DNA of 64,000 bases from Marthasterias glacialis (GCA_911728455.2 OU452227.1:11255110-11319109); one strand, 5' to 3'. Positions 1 to 14,200 are shown, numbered from the stretch's first letter. Numbers and translations: made by a program. The notes: a model not told the origin generated them from the letters alone.

Positions 1-316
1 CTGACACCTTTTGTTTTGTTTCAAGGGCATTTAACCAGTGAGTTAAATTCCTATCTATAGCGGGCAGTCTTCGCCTGGTTCCCTGTTATGTGTTTATAAT
101 GACGGACCAGACCATTCCCCCCTCAAGCCTCGGTGTGGTTCATGCTGATTTGAATGGGAGAAAGAGAAAACTGTTGCACTGAATGGATTGCTAATTCGTT
201 CGAACTATTTGCTAATTTGTTCGAACGGATTACTAAACCGTGCGAACGAATTAGCCCCTTATATATTCTTTCTTATCCTACTGTCCCTTCCCACGCTTCG
301 TAGGAGTGCGTAAATG

Positions 317-790
317 GGCCTCGAGTAAAAGACTTCGACAGTGGCTACAGCTGAAACCAGCGCCGTATCTAGGGTACAATTTTAGGGGGGGGGGGCACCA
401 TTTTTCCTAGGGGGTACTTTTGGCCAATTAAAACTGTAGTTGCCGTTTGTATTTTTCCTAAACAACCCCCTTTTCAGCGCTCAGGTAAATCAAATGCATT
501 CTGCATGTAAATAAAAAAAAATATAGTTTTAAAGACATTGAAATTACTACATAAAAGCTCATAAAATGTAGCATTTTTTTCTGGTAATTTTGTATCTCAA
601 AAGTCCAGATTTCAAATGGGGGGGGGGGGGGGGCCCCCGGGGGGCCCGGACATCAGTTTGGGGGGGGGGCTTGTGCCCCCGTGCCCCGCCCCTTAGTTAC
701 GCCACTGGCTGAAACGCCGAAATCATACTCTTTCATGTTGTTGGTGCAGCCAGCGGCCATAGCCGAAGTCGCCTAATTCGGACGCAGCCT
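317..790. repeat. foldback element interrupted by the hAT MITE
   Basis: Left part ggcctcgag...agtggctacagctgaaac and right part with ccatagccgaagtcgcctaa and gacgcagcct are two arms of the element also seen at 5217-5346. The hAT MITE at 358-707 sits inside it, so this family was resident first. Confidence 0.65.
358..707. mobile_element. hAT-type MITE, copy 1
   Basis: A 350-bp non-coding element. It starts CAGCGCCGTATCTAGGG and ends with the imperfect inverse (CTTAGTTACGCCACTG). It is flanked by a perfect 8-bp duplication, gctgaaac, at 350-357 and 708-715. Eight-bp duplications and CAGTGGCGTA-like termini are typical of hAT elements. It contains long G runs and has no transposase. Confidence 0.85.
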
Positions 791-2296
791 CAGAGTCTTA
801 CGTCACCACAAAGTGCTTGGCTTGTAGCCCAAACTGGTTTACCCCGCTCTACCAGCCCCTTTCTGTGTGATCTCTGTGTTTGCAAATATTTACCCTCTAG
901 TTTCCCCCTTAATGATCACTAAAGAGGTGCTCAGGGGTGCAGTTGTGGAGATTCTGGAATGTCTTCCAGTTTCTTGAGAGGAGGGAGTGTTTGAGAGTAG
1001 AACAAACAATCACTGTTTCAGGGTCGGTTGTTATTTGTACCTCAGATTATTTTAAAAACTGCTCCTGTGGACGAGGGTTATTAGCTTTTGTGCGGAGTTT
1101 ACCGTTATACGCCACGCAGTGTCGGTGATGACAGTGGGATTGAGTTGAGCTCTAATTAACAGGATTCGATTTATGGAAACCCCATCTTTTTACTCATTCT
1201 ATCATCAAAGGTGCATTTATCCGGAAACCTGATCAAGGCGCCTACAAAACATGCTGTGTGAAAAAACAAAGTCATGGCCGAAAGTAAAACTGAAATAACT
1301 TGAATGAGATTTCAGCAAGTGAGATCTCATGTTTCAAATGCACTACACAGTGTGTCATTGCATGTACAAATCTATTTGTTATACCATGGTAATAGATTGT
1401 GAATTTATATTGGTGGAGAACCAATCACGTGATGTGCTACGCATGTACATGGCTCAGGGGAACATGAGTGATGTACCCCATGGGGTACATTTACCTTTAT
1501 CGTCCCCACCATCTGTCGTTTCAGCCGCGTTGTACAGTATTAGAAAAAGCCAGGGTATGAGGTTGTATGTAATTTACTGTTAAAGTCTTTGAATCTGTTC
1601 AAATAAACAACGAAATGCAATGTTCAAACAAAGAAACATAATTTGTTTTACTTTTGTTTGTTTGCCAATCCTGCAATCTATTGTCATGTCATGAACAAAA
1701 CGATTGTTGCACGCTGTGTGATGGAGTCCATGTTTTTTTTACACCCTCGGGGCAAATGGCACCTTCGGATGCAGATTTTTTTTCCCTGCAGAATTGCCAT
1801 CCTCGATTTAACAAAAATCCCCATTGAAAATCATTATGACCGTGGCAATTTTGGACTGCAGAAAAAAATAAAGCCCCTCGGATGTGGAGACACCATGGAC
1901 CCCATCACACAGCGTGCAACATTTGTATATTGTGTAGCCAATGAAACCATTGGCTTTGTACAAAGACCCGTGTCTATCTTTATCTACCCATATTTTTTTT
2001 TCTAATTGTCCCCTTCTGGTGTTTGTTTTGTTCTTAACTTATACTTTGTTGTTTTGATAGTATTGTATTGTATTTAATTTTTTTTATATTTTTATATAGT
2101 AACATTCTTATAAAGTGGCAAGCGTGCCTCGAGTTGAATGAAATCAATAAATTATCCTTACGGATAAATACATGGGACCAGTCTAGGGTAAATGGTAGCA
2201 CTGTCCGCTGAAGGGAGGAACCAACGTTTATTTTATGAGAATTGGAAGAGATGGGAACCAACCAATACAATCTTTTATAACTTTTGTTTCGTACAG
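716..2296 (+). other. region without a recognised exon
   Basis: Upstream of the first supported CNBD2-like exon. It holds the end of the foldback described separately and the foldback at 1706-1920. The short open frames here are not convincing as exons. The missing 5' exons are probably further upstream than the window. Confidence 0.4.
1706..1920. repeat. foldback (inverted-repeat) element
   Basis: Arms begin gttgcacgctgtgtgatg and end with its inverse catcacacagcgtgcaac. Pairing continues inward through catgg and the ctgcag-containing blocks. No coding capacity of its own. Confidence 0.75.
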
Positions 2297-2371
2297 CAAA
2301 GACTATCGGAGGAAACCAAGCGCATATTGAATCTGTCCCCAGAAGAAAGAACCGATGACCTCATCAAATAC
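2297..2371 (+). CDS. CNBD2: CNBD2-like, first exon found
   Basis: Encodes QRLSEETKRILNLSPEERTD and five more residues. The acceptor is cgtacag and the donor is gtaagt. This is the pre-CNB helical segment that ends with a Thr-Asp-Asp run before the next exon. Confidence 0.75.
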
Positions 2372-5300
2372 GTAAGTGCGCCTTCTTAAAAATTGTAAAA
2401 GTATCAATTAATTCGTTCCATGTTAATTTTCTGTAAAGTACCTTTGAGCAGTTTTCCACTATTTTGACACTGTATAAATCCTGTATTATTATTAGTGTTA
2501 TTATAGGATTTAACGTATGCCTTTAACATTTCACAAATTTTTGGCTCTGTGTTCTTTTGGAATAGATTGAAATAGCGCTGAGGAACATCCGGGCGTTTGC
2601 GCAGTATCCACTCCGTATGCAGCATAAATTATGCAAAGTGGGCTGGCTGGAAGAGTAAGTACACAATTAGCCTTTCCCATGAAATATGCTAATTACATAT
2701 ACGGTGCATACAGTTAACGCATAGAAGATGGGAGTCAAAAGTCACAAATTTAGCACCCAAGATTGACAGACGCAACGGGGTATTGGCAAAAGATTTGAAA
2801 AAGTATTTAGGCGCAGTTCCACAATTTTACAATTTATTTAGAGGGGGATATATTGTTTTGCAGTCTTCAGTGTTGTTTAAAAAAAAAGGACAAAAAAGTA
2901 CAAAAAAGTACAAAAGCTAGGCCTACACAGCGTTTCTTTTGCCAGGAAATGTTTTGTTAGACCATTGGTAGGCCTAAGTTCATTCGTTTATTAACATCCT
3001 GACATTACGATGAGACCTGCACGTAGAAAATAAAAATATAGTACCTTCGCTTCTCTTAATAGCAATACAAACAACTGCCCAATAGAAATGTATGAACGGA
3101 CAACTTCTGTTTGTTTCCCTGTCTTGCACACACACAATATCTGAGCTACATTATTTATTGAGTACTTGCAACTTTTGTTTTTTTTTGAGGGGGGATCTTT
3201 GTGTTTTTGGGGTTCATTTACAGTTAATTTACAACTAATTAAATTGCAGATACGAGACAAAGAGGGCGATTCTCCGTCAAGGTCACTCCCCACACGGTTT
3301 TTACTTCATATTATCCGGTGAAGGTAAGCCCCCTAAAGACAAAATTGGTAGGACTTTGAAAAAAAACCATGAAGAGTTGTCATTGGTGACGTGAAAAAAA
3401 ACGTATGTGTATAACAGTTCTTGATTTACAAGAAAAAAACGAAAGCAGTTTTTAAGGACTCATCTCTAAAGCATCCTCTTTCTTTGTTATTTCGGTAGTC
3501 ATAGTAACAGTCCTGGACACAAAGAAAGGCAAACGAGTTGCAGAGACGGTAGCTACGCTGAAACGAGGAGAAAGCTTTGGGGTAAGAAATTCAGGACAAG
3601 AACTGATAAAAAACAACTAACGACCAAACACCCCAAACAATACAAACAAACGAAAATTAAAATCTAACAACTTCTTACCCTTTTGAGAGTATCCGCCTGC
3701 AGTTCTTGTACAAACATGGAGTGGAAAACGTTTTTATTTCTCGTACTTTTAACGGCGAAATTACAATTTCCCTAAATATAATGTGTCATATAAATTTTGC
3801 CTGTTTGAACATTTTTGTCAATGGACGATAAATATGTTTACTTTCATTCCTTTGTATGAAAACCTCCGTAGTAATCTTAATCTTATTGTTAGTTTATACC
3901 AACATTTTCTTTTCCGTGGTAGGAATTGGCTATCCTAAACCGAACGCAGAGGGCGTCAACCGTTATATCACAGGACAGAGTTGAACTTCTCGTCATATCT
4001 GTGGAGGTAAGATACAGTCGACATCAACAAAATGACAACAAAACGACAAACAATCATCCACGATTATCCTAAAAAACAAACAAACAAACACACAAACAAA
4101 CACACAAACGAACGCAGAAACGAACGCAGAAACAACCTATCAGTCAAGCAAAAAATAAAATAAAATAAATACAGATCAGAAATAATGTCACAATCATGGG
4201 TAAACGGACAATATAAACCAATATCAAGCCGCCGTAGTCTTTGGCGCGTTCCCCGCAGACCACAATGAGCACTTAGTGATATTTAACATTTTACACAGAC
4301 GTAAGATTTCCTTCCAGCCTAGGTTTTGTTACGTTGAGGAATATGCTAAAAAAATCGACGACTGCTCCCTGATAAAGATCTCTTTGCTATAGAAGCGGGG
4401 AAAAAATAAATTAATAGCGAGTTTAAAACAGTAATCGGAGTTACGGCGCCATATTTATAAAAAAAAAAGTGATTTTGCACATTGGTTTTATAGATACGCT
4501 GCTACTATTACAGGCCAAAACAAAGAAAAGCAGAAGTTAAAACATAACTTTATTTCAATTCTTATGACCGGGGTGCTAATTCCTTCCTTTGACATGTCAT
4601 TGTGTATTCTCATTGTTATAACGGTACTGGAGCAAATTGAGTCAATTTGTGACTCAGCCTGTATAATGAGACACTTTGAGGTAAAAATTTAAGTCCAAAT
4701 TTCGTCATGTAGGGCATCTTCCAAGAATTAAAAAGACACCACACTGACCTCTACAGAGTTGACTGTTATTGATTGGAACCGTTAACTCTGTAGAGGTCAG
4801 TGTGGTGTCGTTTTAATCCTTTGAAGATGCCCTACATTATGAAATTGAAATTTACGTTTTTACCTCAAAGTGTCTCATTCACACAGGCTGAGTCACATTT
4901 GTTGACTTTGGGTGACGATTGCTTGATTGCTTGCTTATTTGCTTATGGCGGGTGTTGTTCCCGCCCCCAAAACATGATGGCCAGCCACAATCTCCCGTCC
5001 TGCATTGCCGTCTGTATTTCCTCTTCATGCAGTCCAGTGTCTCTCTTTGTCGTGTCGGTTTGGGTGAGCCGTGGCCTCCCGGGCCTTCTGGATCCATGCT
5101 TTGGTGTCCAGTGGATCAGTTTTGATACGGGCTCATTTTGACTCTGACGCTTGGTGGCAGCAAATTTATTAGGTCGTGTCCAAGTTGACGGTTAAAATCT
5201 GTTGATACGCAATCTTAGGCCGTGCTCGAAATGAAGGACTCGGCAGTGGCTATGGCAGAAAAGACGGAAAAGTCATAGTCTCCAACGTTGTCGTTTCAGC

Positions 5301-8246
5301 CAGCGTCCATAGCCGCTGCCGAAGTCGCTTGATTCGGACGCGGCCTCAGAACTGTAATGAAATGTTGGCGGCGGCCACTTAACGCCCCTAATCTTCCACT
5401 TACTGAATAATTACTCAATACCGCAACGCAAGTGACGCACAAACACCTTGAGTTTGAGACAAAGGTAAATAATACCTTTGTACGTCTCGGGAGACTTTGA
5501 AGACGATAGCGGTCCTTTTCTATTGCTCTCACAATAGAAAAGGACTGGTTACTGGGGCGCCCGCTAGCGTCTCAAAAGTCTCCTGTAACTCTACTGATTA
5601 GCGTTAATCTGTTCTCATCTTACAGGATTTCGAGGACATCTTCATGCTGTCCGGCGGCATCAAGAAGGTCAACGACCCCGACCAACACGCCTTCCTGACG
5701 TCACTTGCGTGTCTGAAACACTGGCCCATCCAATTAATCGAGAAACATCCCAAAGACTGCCGTTTTCACTTCTTCAAGTAAGAGTATAATACATTACTAC
5801 AGGGCCCCGTTCCTTTAGCATTTTCAACAGCAAAATGGACGGCACCACTGTCTTAACCGCCGCATACTTACCCTTACAGTCCCAAATCCTTCCATATCCA
5901 ATTGCCAAAGTGACGGATACAGAAGAACTGGAGCTAGTAGGCCCAAACGACAAGTGGTTATCTCAGGATCAGACACACCAATTTAGTCCTAAGTCCAAAC
6001 AGTTTGGTGTGGAGTAACACAGGAGAAATAAAACAATTGGATGATTGAGGCCACATGCTACCAGAACTTCCTAGTCCGTAAGGGTAAATTATGTATTTCA
6101 AACATGCACTGTTTTGTTATGAAGAATTTTCAGTTAAAAAGAAAGTCGTTTCAAAACTGTAATGACAGAACTGGTAATCGTCTAGAAACTTTTGATTAGT
6201 TTCAATCTGGAAGCTCACTGTGAAAGTGTTAAATCAACACTTAAAGGGCACGGTCAGTGACAACTCTTTTTTGTAAAGTTAGATTCAACTATTTTACAAG
6301 TGTCAAACTAGCGTTTCAGAAGCTGAGATTTAACACTTAACAGTGTAAATTTAACTCTTCAATTGAGTTATATTTAACTCTTTCAAAGTGTTGTCTCTGA
6401 CCAAACTCTTTAAGTGTTGATTTAACACTTTGGTTTTTAGAGTGTGAAGTTAACACCAATAGCAGTCTTTCTAAAGGCTTGATCGTTTTTTTTCTTCTTT
6501 TTTTGTTCATTTTTAAAATTTATTTATGATATAAATTTACAGAGATGGAAATGTATTGATAAAGGATAGTCTCTTTTCCGAATGGATCTACATCATCAAA
6601 TCGGTACGTATTGATTCTCTAAAACAAAAAATCCATGCTGTAAGCCACAAAGGGCGCTTTTATTATAATTCATGTTTCCTGAGGCTATGCAAATAAAATC
6701 TGTCAAATTATTGATTGATGATTTTTCATTCTATTGAACACAATCTGTATGGATACAGATGTGACAAGTAAGTCTCTGGCATAAGATAGTCGCTGGAAAG
6801 TTTTAGGCAATATACAAAAGTTTATGAACGTGGCCTGCTGTCTCACGGACCGATAACAAAATCGACTTTCAGAAATATAATAAATATTGTTCATGAATCA
6901 AGTTTTGAATGCTATTTATAGGTTCGAAACGTAAAGCCATCAAAAACTGTTATTTTGACTCCACATCATGTTTAGTTCGGTTATATCTATAAATTATTTC
7001 TTAAGAGCCAAAAATAATGTCAACAGTATCTCACACTCGACACTGGGGCGATGATCTCCTCAAACAAAATCTGTTAAAGTGCTGGAAAGTATTAACGTTT
7101 AAAATTGATGTAATTGATGTAACAGATGTAATTGATGTAACAGTGGTCAGTTGTTTTCCAAAAACAAAACAAAATTATGCAGGATTTGAAACTTTGCATG
7201 ACGGGAGACAATCTAGGACACAGGGCTTGCGTTTATACATGTAAATTGGATTTTGAAAGTACAATAAGATAGGCCTAAGTGTTACCACAAACCTACCGGT
7301 ATGTTTGTGGTAACATAATCTCTTTTGCGAGTATGTGTTGTTTTGACTTCTGAACTAGTGGTGTACCAGACGTTTCCAACGGCATGCTGTGTTCCTCATC
7401 AGCAGATGACATACCATCTCAAATGAGTTGCAGTGGTTCTCAAAAACCCCGACGATGTAGCAAGTCCGCGTTTCGACCAGTAGGCCTACAGTATGATTCC
7501 CCCCCCACAAGACGACCACAGCATACCGTCGAGAGAGTCTTCACACTCTGCAAAAACTGGGTGTTCTTCTTTGGTATTTGTATATGACAACACCTACATG
7601 GTGTTAATCTTATACCAGGAATAAAGCAATGGGGATAACTAACACCGTGTCGGTGCTGTCACATATAGATAACAAGACAATCAGTTAAACACCCCAGCTT
7701 TTACAATGCTACAGAACCACCACCACAACGAACAACCTTCAAGCTCACTTTTTAGGGGTGTGAGAATGCTATGAAAGTCAAGTTCATTGTACTCGAGACA
7801 AAGCCGGTGATATGTGGACCTACTTATGTTTCCATTTAGCTTACCAGCACTAATGAACGGTTCGTGGGGGCACCAGCAATTTTTACGAAGTTTGCCTCTA
7901 TACGTTCCCCTCCTTTGAATTCCATGCACACTCGGGAACAACAGCAGCTAAACCACTAAATTAGTTGCCCGCACCTTTTGGATCATGCGTTTCCCTTGGT
8001 CGAAATGAGTGTTTGAACTGTTTAAACAATAGGGAATAAAGTTAGCAATGAAACGTGCATTTTTAATGTCATAAACAGAAGTAAAAATACACGTTATTCT
8101 GATTATAAGCAAAATCGGTTCTTTTGATTGATACCGATTGGATAGAGCGTGTGCATTTTATTCTTCTCAACTTCGTTGTCAATATTGTAATGATTGCCTT
8201 GGGTAAAATGCCTTTTGAAGGGTATAAAACAACTGTAAAAAACGAA

Positions 8247-8293
<47 letters not shown>

Positions 8294-11200
8294 CACCGCA
8301 CTTGATGTGATGGGACTTTAGAAAACCGGCGATTCTCAGGGTGGGCAACAATTAGCAAAACATTTTTTTTTTTCAGTTTAAAAAGAATGATGCTGGTACC
8401 CCGTGTAATAAACCGACGGAAAAAATAAACTTAACCGAGCTTTCATTTTGAGCTTATTGGTATAAAAAAAATCTTTGTGTCCAGTTGAGTTGGCTTTTAA
8501 AACCCCAGCTCAACATTGGTCAGAAGAAAAAAAAATGTTCACAGATGTTTACATATACCTTACACGGTATAAAGATAATGATGTTAGAGAACTTTCCTTG
8601 AAATATTTCTGCATGAAGGGTTATCGTTTTTAAATAACAAATGAATTAAGATCCAAAATTAGTTTTCTTCTCAGTGAGACGAAAACTCTGCCTCTAGGAA
8701 TGCGTACAAAAGTGCTGAATGCATTTTTACTGTTTTCTCACACATTAAACCACGAAATGAGCTGACATTTTCACAGGTTGGTTATATTACACATATTTTG
8801 ATTTGTTCAAAGAATGGGAGCATTTACAGACACTTTACCAATGCTGAGCTGGGGCTTTAATCGACGCAACTGACACTATTCTAAAATTGTGGATTGCCTA
8901 TATGTTTTGTACGTGAATTCTTTTTTATTTAATAAGCAGTGATGTTTATATTTGTTAATAATGCTTGTATATCATATAATTATATGATTCTAATTCTAAA
9001 CCAAAAACGACGAGAATTGTTTTCACTTACTCTTGGCAGCACTGTGAAAATAATAATTTGCATTAATGGCCCGCCAGCCACTAAGAAAGAGGGCATTATT
9101 GCAAAATCTTGGTAGCGTCACTAACAAACTAATAAACTGGTAAAATACTTGGGAAAAATATTGCCAGCAAACAGAAGGATTAATCATATTACAACCATTT
9201 ACCGTCTGTAATACAGCCATTCAAAAAGCATGAAACAAACAAACCCCGAATTTTCAAAGCGCCCTTGCGTGGGCTTTTCGAAATGAACAGCCGTTGCGTG
9301 TTTTAAAAAAAGGTGACGTCTGCTGCGGACTCGTTCGCGCAACGGTTGTTTACTGCCCCACGTACCTATACGCTGAGTAATGTCTTTTTATTCATTCACC
9401 TTTCAGGTCAAAATGTATCATGTAAAAAACAAAGCTAGCCTATTCATACTTTGTTTTGACAAATTCATCTGACTGATTTTGTTTGTCTGTCTTGTCAACA
9501 GGGGAGCTGTTCAGTGCTAAAGAAACTGAAGAGAGTTTCTCCCTCGATCCCAAGTCGGCTCAAACGCAAAACGTCACCTGTAACTGGAAATAATGGCTCT
9601 GCGTTAGGTAAAATTAAAGGGTTGAACAACATTTGTCGATTGTTGTGTTGTCCCGTTCTCTAGGGAAAGGTACTCATGGTTTACTTCACCTTTTCCCCTA
9701 CATATTGACTCCTATTATAATGTGTTTTTGTTTACAGTAAATTCTCATACCCAGATACTGCACACGTTTTTGTTGTCAAACTGATATGTTTACGCTGTCA
9801 CGCACTTGCGCGTAGTAACTGGGTTATTCCATTTAATGCTATAATCGCAACGACACAGCCCCTTTAATGTAAACTTACCGTAGTTATAATATGCAAACAA
9901 ATTGTAAACCTGCTGTACTTATTTCTGGTAAAAACATTTGTTATAACCTTTCTTATGCATATACTGTCATTGTTCGAGACGAATCGTCTCATCATGGAAA
10001 GTTGTATGTCAAATTAGAAAAAAATTGTTTTGGTGTGCATCCTCAGCTTTGCCAACAACAGCTGATGCCTCTGACCACACCTTATTGTCCCCGATCAAGA
10101 AGAAACTTCGCCGCCACAAGAGGAATCATACATGGCCCTCCATAAAACGACCGGGTCGGGAGGTCGGCACTCCAGGAGCGGACGATGGCCGGATAGGGCT
10201 TCGTAGCGACGCCGGTTTGAGGAGAGACGGCAAGGTGGATGGCTCCACCGTGCTACCGGGCCAGGCAACGCGGACACTGCAGAAAAATCCAAGAGTGAGG
10301 AGCTTGCATTGTCGAACTGTCGATTTTCTCTTTCTACATTTATAATTACTCTTAATTCATTTGCAGTTTGGGTTTACTTTTGTAATGGGGCAGATAGGGG
10401 AAATACTTGGGGGATTGTACCTTTTATGATACAAGAATGGGGTTTGGCACAATCCCATCACATACCTGCCGTGCCGCGCAGAGAAATCCAAGAGTGAGGA
10501 GCTTGCATTGTCGAACTGATTCCTCTAAACATTTCTATTGTCCGGATCGGTATTGTAGATATTTGTTTTATCGTAAGTGGTTTTATCATTTTATATTTTT
10601 CAGTTTGTTTAAACTTTGAGACTTGCTGGTTGTGAAAATCTGAGCATTGCGACTAAGTAAAGTTTATTTGTTTGCCTCCACTCTAAAAGCTAAGTGTTGA
10701 ATGCAGACACTGACTAAATTTTAACAACATTGTCAAAGGTAAATTACCATTGTCAAAGATAAAATGTAACATACTATATTTTTATAACACCTTTTTAATT
10801 CAGATGAATTTAACTTTACAAAGAGCGGCCACTTACCAGACTCTTTAAAGTGTTGAACACTTAGTTTTTAGAGTGCTGCAGTAGGCTTTTTGGATGTTTT
10901 TACTAACTAGGGCCCTTTTCAAATCCACGGCTTCGGCTTTGGATTCGGCTTCAGGCTCCATCCTCTTGTCTGAATCCCTGAGCGTGCCCGCAAAGCAAGC
11001 GCAATTGTCAAAACAACCGCGGGGCCGAGCTAGCCTGAGCCGAATCCGGAGCCTAGGGCCTAGGTACCAAAAACTGGTAAACCGAGTTATTGAAATACGA
11101 ACAAAATAGCAAATAGCAAATAACTGTGATATATATTTTGCCCCAAACAGAAAGGAATGTATTTGACCACTGCACGGGATTTTCCGAGGATCGCAACGCT

Positions 11201-14200
11201 CAACAAGGAAAACAGAGAGGTCAAATTTCACACTGGAATTGAGGAGAAATCAGACGGTAAGGCTGACGATGGCTTTAATCTTTTCAATAATAGCTTAAAA
11301 TTTTATATTGAGCCCTTTACATAAAAATAATCAAAAGCACATGACACAATTTTAAAATATATAAAAATAAAGATTAAAGTAATAAAAACTGTTCATCAGG
11401 CCATTGTTTAAACTACAGTGTGGGGATACGTCTGTCCCGCCAATAAAAAATTAACCTATGACAATTTTTCTATGACATAATTTACACACAAATGATGTAC
11501 ATGGTAGTATTTTTGTTCTGAACTGTTGGTACAAACAGAAGCTTTCAAATTTAGTTTCAGTATGGAAACTCACTGATGATAAAGTTGAATTTCATCATTC
11601 CTACATACAAATGTTCCCATTTAAAATACTGTCACCGCACGAGAATTTTAAAACAGCGTTTGAAGACCCACAAATCACAATTATTACTCGTTTCAATCGT
11701 GTGCACAGACCCCCTAAAAAGCATATTAACCCGCTTTCGTTTCTTTTCACTTATTATAATGTGATCACCGAAAAATATGAACAGTTCACATGCTGATTGT
11801 GTGGTGTGTTTATTGGACGAATTTTAAGGCCGTGTCTGAATTAGCGGCTACGGTTGCGGATGCGGCTTGGTCGTCACTTGATAACGCCTTGACGCATAGA
11901 ATGCCCTTCGCAACAAGATTAGCAACAGCCGCAGCCGCAGCCGTATAGCCGCCGATTCTGACACGATCTTAGTCTCCGAGAAAAATATGATTTTATAGCT
12001 GTATTTATTGTGAACAATTTCATTTTTTTTCGAAACTGTCATACATGTTGGTCAATTCATTTGATCTCCCTTATAGTTTCTGGATTGCTTTAGTTTTTAA
12101 TGTTTGATAATTTGTAAATGTTTATTCATTTGTAAATGTTTATTCATTTGTAAACATTTATTCATTTGTGATTGTTTATTCATTCGTTAACTTTAATTGT
12201 TTGGCGCCTTGGAGCGTGCTTTGCGCGATTAGGTCATTGTAAATCGTAAAGGTTTTCTGATCAGCATTATTAATGATATTAATATTCATTATTATGATTG
12301 TTAATGAAGATATTTTCCTTTGTATGGAACACTTTCCTGTATTTGTTCATGTGGTATTCATGGTTTCAGATGAACAGTCTGATGTTGAACTACAGACGGC
12401 GTTCGTTCAGAGGCGGAGAGAGTTCCATTCCGACCTAGACAGTACCAGAATGGTAAATGGCATCTTTTCAATAATATGGCTATTTTTTAACGGCCCAAGA
12501 CAGGGTCAGTTCTCATATTCTTTGCCTATTTCGCTTTTTCTGTGTCTTTTTTTCTGTATCACAATAGTTGAACCCGGGGAATGATGTGTGTTTAGTCTTC
12601 TGTGCGTGTATGTTTTGAGGCAATTCATGCGCCCTGCCATTTCAGCAGTATGGCCAATTTAAAGGCTTGGTGAATTACTAAGTATTGATGTTTTTAATTT
12701 ACACCTAATAATTATCATACAATAATTCAGTTGGAATTTTTTTATGTGCCTTCCAGTTTATTTTTACATGATTTATTTTCTTTAAAAGTAATGGTCTTTA
12801 GGAACGCCCACAAAACGCAGGTCACTTGCTGACATGGCTGGATTCCTTCTGTGACATCATCATTACAGAATTTATTCATGAGCTACTCCAAAGGACAATC
12901 GTTTCTGGACGGGGTCTGCCAAAGGAATGACAAATATGTGTTCTTTTCTTTTCAAAAATTCACTCATGAATATATATATTTTGTAATGCATGTGACGTCA
13001 GAGAAGGAATCAAGCCATGTCAGCAAGTGACCTATTTTTGTGGGTGTTCTATAAAGACTATTATTTTAAAAGAAAACAAATCATGTAAAATTATACAGGA
13101 GGGCACAAAATGACTTTTCTCAACAGAATTATTGTATATTAACTGTAAGGTGTAAAATAAAATCATCAATACTAAGTCACTCACCAACCCTTTAAGCTTT
13201 TCTAACTTTTGATCAACACATTACCAATACGTGGCACGTCAAACGGTATCGATACTATAATATGTCCATAGCTGACATAGAGGGCGTGCACAGTGGACAC
13301 AGAAAACAATATTTAGCTTTGCCAGCCTTCTCTGTTTTCTGTTTCCATAAAATGCCATCTAATATTGAAGGTCCTATGAAGTGCATTTTTTCACATTACA
13401 TTTTTGGGCTTAATGATGGTTTGATATTAATAAAAACAAGCGGTTGGTTAGTTGTGAGTTATCACCTTTAATTTATCCCTCAAAATTTGTATGATAAATA
13501 ACAATAAATACACGCAATAACATTTAGCTTATACATTTTTTGCTGAAAGATGTTCTGACGTTCCGAACTTTGCAGATTACATCTTAGGAAGAATCTACAA
13601 GTTTTGGAACTGAATTCAATCATCAGGCTCTGTTTTGCGTATCCTCTTTAAATTCTTTAGGCTTTTTAGGAAGCTTAGTATTCTTTATTTTCAAGTCGCT
13701 TTTATACAATAAAAGCTACTTTCTTTAAATGCTGCAGCTAAAAGTTAAGCAACTATACCTTTGAACACAAGGTCTATAGTTGCCGATAAAATTCCCCAAA
13801 GTGTAATTTTTTGCCTGTGTTCTTTGCAGCCGCTCGAAAAGACGGAGGCCGACATGGACCCAATGTTTGTAGTTGTCCAGGTTCTTACAAAGGGCGCAGT
13901 ATTTGTAAGTTTGGTATTTCACATTCATAGACCAGTGCCCAATTTCATAGAGCTGCGTAAACAGAAAATATTGCCTCACAAAAAAAGCTAAGCAAAAATA
14001 AGCAGGATACCAGTCACAGATGGTACATGTGGCGAGATGGTACATGCTTGGCTGATAACCTTAATCTGGTAAGTAGGTACGCTTAGCAACTTTTTGTGCA
14101 GTAGCTCTATGAAAGTAGGCCCAGTTCTTTAGTGAGCTATCGATTTCTTTACACTACAATTTTCAAATGAAATCAGGATAAACAAAAATATTGCAAAATC

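Noticed and set aside
2192..2389. ATG at 2192 as the true start of the CNBD2-like protein
   Set aside because: In frame, but it reads through a good 3' splice site and family members are longer upstream. It cannot be excluded without transcripts.
10845..11231. 128-codon minus-strand frame
   Set aside because: It is antisense to the supported exon at 11151-11256 and to a foldback element.
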